From PALSA-1353 sp050012375 (GTDB lineage Bacteria > Planctomycetota > Phycisphaerae > Tepidisphaerales > Tepidisphaeraceae): a stretch of DNA of 64,000 nt. Made by a program: the position numbers and the translations under genes. Location: NCBI GenBank assembly GCA_050012375.1, contig JBEKHH010000003.1, positions 62,001-126,000 on the forward strand, read 5' to 3'. Numbering within the stretch: the first letter of the stretch is position 1; every line of letters begins with the position of its first letter. Below, in pieces: positions 60,290-64,000 of the stretch. A model generated the notes under the pieces. The model saw nothing but the letters and a program-made list of their open reading frames with translations. It had not been told where the DNA came from and did no database searches.

Positions 60290-62299
60290 TCATTGCCGCC
60301 CGCGGGCGGTGCGCAGCTCTTGCCTAGCCTGGGCGAGGCGCTGTGCGTACTGCTGCCGCAACAGCAGGGCCACGTCTTGCCGGCTGAAGCCGAACCGCTT
60401 CGCCGCGGTGTTCAGCAGTTGCGCTTCGGGCGGCCGGAGGCGGCCACCGGCCAGCGCCGCCGCCGCCATGGCCGTCAGCCATAGGTGGGCCGTCACCTTG
60501 TCCGGCGGATCGGGGACTTCGAGCCTCCCGCCCAGCGCCATCTCGATCATTTGTTCGACGCGCTGCCGTTCGATGCCGCATTTATCCGCCAGGGACAGCA
60601 GCATTTGCCGCTCGGCCGGGTCCACCGCGCCTTCGGCGGTGGCGACTTTCACCGACCAGGCCAGCAATCCGGATGGTGAAATGTTTATCCTGCCGTTGGG
60701 TCTGCCGGGGGCGGATATTTGGGGGCTGGAGGACCGCAGACGCATGATCCAGTTCTGGCCGTCGCTGGATGATGCCGAGGCGATTTCCGACAGCACCCAG
60801 CCGCGCGTGCCGTCGTTCAGTACCGTGTTGCAGAATGAACAGGCCGAGGAAAGATCGCTGGTGATCGGAGCGCCGCAGTTGGGACAGTGGGCCGAGGAAA
60901 CGCTCGTGCCCGGATCGCTCTGGATTCCCGCCTTACGCTTCAGCAGATACAGCGTGTGGGTCTGAATGCGCTGGCCGGTCGGCTTGATCGGTTGTCCGGC
61001 CATGGCGATTGTCCGTTCCCCCTCCCATCCCACTTCCACGACCGCGGAATTGCTCTGGTCATCGGAAAAAACCCCGGCGAGATTCGCGCCGCCAACCGTG
61101 CAATCCGTAAAAAACGTCCGCGAACCATCCGCCTGCAAACCCAGCGCCTGCACATAGGCTGAGGTAAACTCCTCCGCCGCGATCTTGCGAAGCGGATCGA
61201 TTTTCCCGAGCCGATCGGCCATGGCCTTTCGCCAGAACATGACCGAAGCCCGGTCCTCCACGTCGGCGCGGTTGAATCCGGGATCGATCTGCTGCATTTC
61301 CGCGACCCCCGGGGCCTGGCCGTGTCGGCCGCGACGCCATTCGCTTTGTTGGGTGATCTCGGTCAGGACCCAGTCGAACTCGCCGCTGCGAAGCAGTGCG
61401 CCGCAGTGGTCGCATTTTGCGGACTGGTTCATCGCCACCATGGCCCCGCAGTTGGGGCAGTGGCCCTCGATCAATCCCGGCTTGGAGGGGTCGCGGCTGA
61501 CGCCGTGACGCCGCAGCCACGACCAGATCTCCACGAACGGCTGGACGGCCGTCGAGCCTGAAAGCCGTTTCCCGTCACTCAATGAAATGCGGTAATCAGC
61601 CGCCTGGGCTTCGATCCGCACCGTGGCGACGTCGAATATGTTCCCTTCGTAAAACTCCACCAGCACAATCGAATCAATCCCAATGCTCTCCATGTGATCC
61701 TGGTATCCGAACGCTTTTTGTTCCTCGATCTGCAGGGAGAAACGTTCGTGAACGCCGTCGGAAATGAACGGGCGCACGGCTGAGAGGTCCTGTTTGCACC
61801 ACGCGTCCTGAATTTTCATGAATGCCGTGTGGATGCGCTGGCCCATTTGCTGGAGGTTGAATTTCGGATCGGCGGCGGCCATGGCGGCGGCGGCCTCCCC
61901 GATCCGGTTGTCATCGGCGGCGTCGCCTCCCCGGCGGATGACGCCCCCCTGATACGCCGCCAGCCCCTGCTTGTGCCCGTGGTAAACAACCACGAGTGCG
62001 ACAAGCGTTACGGGAAGTCCGATGTACGGATACTCGATGCAGAACCGGATCCAGAAGTAGATCAGCCAGGCAACGCCGCCGCCCCCGCCCCCGCCTCCGC
62101 CACCGTCCCCGCCGCCCCCGCCGCCCCCGCCGCCAAACCCCTCGCCGCCGCCCGCTCGGGCAAAAGCGCCGGCGACATCGCCGAGCCATGCAAACATCGC
62201 CGCCGCCGCGATGACGAACTGGAGCGCCCCCGGCCCTCCGCGCCGAAGACCGCTGATTCCCGAGCCTTTGTTCTCGCCCTTATCCACGCAATTGCCCAC
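60290..62299 (-). CDS. Tim44-like membrane protein with two zinc ribbons and TerB-like end
   Basis: 669 residues. Order: a short hydrophobic segment (about 24-46), a poly-Gly tract with acidic breaks (50-75), a membrane helix region (76-106), a Tim44/MRPL45-like domain (about 140-270; MKIQDAWCKQDLSAVRPFIS and HERFSLQIEEQKAFGYQ), a first zinc ribbon (CPNCG ... CDHCG, about 281-303), a middle domain, a second zinc ribbon (CPNCG ... CSFCN, about 472-493) and a C-terminal TerB-like helical domain (AEGAVDPAERQMLLSLADKC, then ALAGGRLRPPEAQLLNTAAKRFG). Poly-Gly plus Tim44-like is common in bacterial membrane proteins of unknown role. Three bases separate it from mutS, so it is likely co-transcribed behind mutS. 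Confidence 0.75.
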   Translation of the reverse strand: MGNCVDKGENKGSGISGLRRGGPGALQFVIAAAAMFAWLGDVAGAFARAGGGEGFGGGGGGGGGDGGGGGGGGGGVAWLIYFWIRFCIEYPYIGLPVTLVALVVVYHGHKQGLAAYQGGVIRRGGDAADDNRIGEAAAAMAAADPKFNLQQMGQRIHTAFMKIQDAWCKQDLSAVRPFISDGVHERFSLQIEEQKAFGYQDHMESIGIDSIVLVEFYEGNIFDVATVRIEAQAADYRISLSDGKRLSGSTAVQPFVEIWSWLRRHGVSRDPSKPGLIEGHCPNCGAMVAMNQSAKCDHCGALLRSGEFDWVLTEITQQSEWRRGRHGQAPGVAEMQQIDPGFNRADVEDRASVMFWRKAMADRLGKIDPLRKIAAEEFTSAYVQALGLQADGSRTFFTDCTVGGANLAGVFSDDQSNSAVVEVGWEGERTIAMAGQPIKPTGQRIQTHTLYLLKRKAGIQSDPGTSVSSAHCPNCGAPITSDLSSACSFCNTVLNDGTRGWVLSEIASASSSDGQNWIMRLRSSSPQISAPGRPNGRINISPSGLLAWSVKVATAEGAVDPAERQMLLSLADKCGIERQRVEQMIEMALGGRLEVPDPPDKVTAHLWLTAMAAAALAGGRLRPPEAQLLNTAAKRFGFSRQDVALLLRQQYAQRLAQARQELRTARGRQ

Positions 62300-62302
62300 T
62301 GA

Positions 62303-64000
62303 TTATGACGTCGCCCGTTTTTGCAGTTCGCCGAGCAGATTCAGCGCATCGGCGCCGGAGAGTTCCGCCAGATTCGCCGCGGCCAATATCTTAACGATCT
62401 CCTTCGCCGGGTTCTCGAATAGTTCCATCTGGTCCTGCTGAGGCGCTCGGCGGCCCTTCGGCGCTGTCGCGGAGCCGACGTGCTGCACCGCCAATTCCGA
62501 CAGCAATTGCCTCGCGCGGGCCAGCACCTCCGGCGGAATCCCGGCCAGTCGGGCGACATGAATGCCGTAGCTGCGATCGGTGCCCCCCTCCACGATTCGA
62601 TGGAGGAAGACCACCTGGTCTTCCCACTCGCGCACGGCAACGTTGAAATTTCGCACCCCCTTGATCCGCCGGGCCAAATCCGTCAGTTCATGGTAATGCG
62701 TCGCGAACAGCGTTCGGCTCTTGACCTCCAGGGCGATGTGCTCGGCGATCGCCCAGGCCAGGCTCAGTCCATCCAGCGTGCTGGTCCCCCGGCCGATCTC
62801 GTCGAGAATCACCAGCCCTCGATCGGTCGCGTTGTTCAGGATATTGGCCGTCTCCGTCATCTCCACCATGAACGTGGATTGGCCGCTGTGGATTTCATCA
62901 CTGGCCCCGATGCGCGCAAACAGCCGATCCGCCAGTCCGAGGGTGACGCTCCGGGCCGGCACGAAGCTGCCGATCTGGGCCATCAGCGCGATCAGCGCCA
63001 CCTGGCGAATGTAAGTTGATTTCCCGGACATGTTCGGACCGGTGATCAGCGACAACGTATCGCCGGCGGAAAATTTCACGTCGTTGGCCACGAATTCGCT
63101 GCCGAGCTGCTGCTCCAGCACGGGATGACGGCCGTCGATGATCTCGAGCGATCGATCGTCAACGAGCGTCGGCCGGCAATAGCGCCGCTCCAGCGCCAGC
63201 ACCGCAAGACCCGCCAGCACATCCACGCGCGCCACGCCCTGGGCCAGTTCGCCGAAGGTCTCCACGTGAACCAGCAATTCCTCTCGGACTTTCTCGAAGA
63301 GCTGCTGCTCCAGCGCGATCGCCCGATCCTGGGCCCCGATCGCTTCGGTTTCGAAGGCTTTCAATTCCTCGGTAACGTATCGCTCGGCGTTCTTGACGGT
63401 CTGACGGCGCGACCATGCCGGCGGAACCTTGGGCCGGTGCGCATCGGTCACTTCGATGTAATATCCAAACACCTTGTTGTATCCGATTTTGAGCGAAGCG
63501 ATGCCGGATTCCCGCGCGAGCTTTGCTTGATATTCGGCCAGCCAGGACTGGCTGCTGTGCGCGATTTGGCGCAGGCGATCGAGTTCGGCGTCAAAGCCGG
63601 TTTCAATTACGCCGCCTTCGCGGAGATGCGGGGCCGGCTCGGTCTTGATCGCCCCGGCGAGGAATTTCGCCCGCTGATCGCAAAAATCCCGCAGGCCCAT
63701 CAACTCCGGCGCCACGTCCTTGGAATCGGCCAACGCGCCGAGGCGGTCGAGCAGTTCGGGCGTTGCCGCCAGACACCGCGACAGCGCCGCCAAATCCCGC
63801 GGACTTGCCCGTCCCAGCGACACCCGCGCCATGATCCGCTCGATATCGCACACGTCGTCGAGCGATTCGACGATCTTCGACAAATCCGGCCCAGCGCCGA
63901 CCATGGCGGCGACGGCCGCTTGGCGAGCCTCGATGTGCTCCCGATCGGCCAGCGGCGCTCGCAGCCATTGCCGCAGCATCCGGGCCCCCATCGTTGTGCG
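62303..64000 (-). CDS. mutS: DNA mismatch repair ATPase MutS, N-terminus beyond window
   Basis: C-terminal 565 residues; the frame stays open to the right edge (RTTMGARMLRQWLRAPL), so about 300 residues of the mismatch-binding part are missing. Present: the lever and clamp region (GGVIETGFDAELDRLRQIAH), the ATPase Walker A GPNMSGKSTYIRQVALIALM, Walker B LVILDEIGRGTSTLDG, the ST-rich QSTFMVEMTE signature, ATHYHELTDL and the C-terminal helix-turn-helix GIPPEVLARARQLL. A tail with a ELFENPAKEIV segment resembles the MutL/beta-clamp-contact end of other MutS proteins. MutS1 type by layout. Confidence 0.95.
   Translation of the reverse strand, partial: RTTMGARMLRQWLRAPLADREHIEARQAAVAAMVGAGPDLSKIVESLDDVCDIERIMARVSLGRASPRDLAALSRCLAATPELLDRLGALADSKDVAPELMGLRDFCDQRAKFLAGAIKTEPAPHLREGGVIETGFDAELDRLRQIAHSSQSWLAEYQAKLARESGIASLKIGYNKVFGYYIEVTDAHRPKVPPAWSRRQTVKNAERYVTEELKAFETEAIGAQDRAIALEQQLFEKVREELLVHVETFGELAQGVARVDVLAGLAVLALERRYCRPTLVDDRSLEIIDGRHPVLEQQLGSEFVANDVKFSAGDTLSLITGPNMSGKSTYIRQVALIALMAQIGSFVPARSVTLGLADRLFARIGASDEIHSGQSTFMVEMTETANILNNATDRGLVILDEIGRGTSTLDGLSLAWAIAEHIALEVKSRTLFATHYHELTDLARRIKGVRNFNVAVREWEDQVVFLHRIVEGGTDRSYGIHVARLAGIPPEVLARARQLLSELAVQHVGSATAPKGRRAPQQDQMELFENPAKEIVKILAAANLAELSGADALNLLGELQKRATS

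Overview
The window looks like chromosome of a GC-rich, diderm member of the Planctomycetota, probably class Phycisphaerae. The evidence is a PEP-CTERM protein ending in a VPEP, hydrophobic, RRRR tail; a prepilin of the planctomycete/verrucomicrobial 'H-X9-DG' type; many TPR-glycosyltransferase fusions; RND efflux; a Kdo hydroxylase and an outer-membrane barrel (both pointing to an LPS outer membrane); and gene borders full of palindromic repeats. This is inference from gene content only. I found no rRNA, tRNA, CRISPR array or prophage.

Layout. 1-4205: a coiled-coil lipoprotein cut by the left edge, a large secreted Tyr/Cys-rich protein and a secreted hypothetical protein. 4293-13657 (minus): a compact run of membrane-fusion protein, two RND pumps, a divergent DapF-like epimerase and an ATP-grasp enzyme. 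13857-22846 (minus): mnmG, a secreted Lon-type peptidase, two tandem polytopic membrane proteins, a prepilin-like protein and an NAD-dependent epimerase. 23081-26658: a TMTC-like membrane protein with TPRs, tilS and a PEP-CTERM protein. 27406-32665 (plus): DUF3034 barrel, cysK, metY and a metX-metW fusion, a sulfur-assimilation/methionine operon. 32682-38382 (minus): three TPR-glycosyltransferases. 38497-50014: clpX, a SHOCT-like membrane protein, a CrtC/AttH-like protein, a beta-propeller lipoprotein, mdh, a MATE exporter, a small-protein/nucleotidyltransferase/SDR trio, class I fructose-bisphosphate aldolase, a receiver-like protein and a LysM-like membrane protein. 50243-57512: xylB, an antitoxin with a broken toxin, Kdo hydroxylase, DUF4149 protein, a fourth TPR-glycosyltransferase, trpB2 and a small lipoprotein. 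57819-64000: a transposase-like repeat-family gene whose ribosome-binding site lies inside a hairpin, an M48 lipoprotein peptidase, a Tim44/zinc-ribbon/TerB-like protein and the C-terminal two thirds of mutS.

The most unusual layer is non-coding. At least four families of about 70-130 bp fold-back repeats sit at gene borders. One copy truncates a RelE/ParE-like toxin after about 35 codons, another replaces the stop codon of a membrane protein, and two copies of a third family lie in opposite orientations 31 kb apart. Together with the hairpin-guarded transposase-like gene they suggest an active, poorly described class of small mobile or REP-like palindromes. The other good leads are the DapF-like/ATP-grasp pair behind an RND pump, the secreted Lon-type peptidase and the MetX-MetW fusion.
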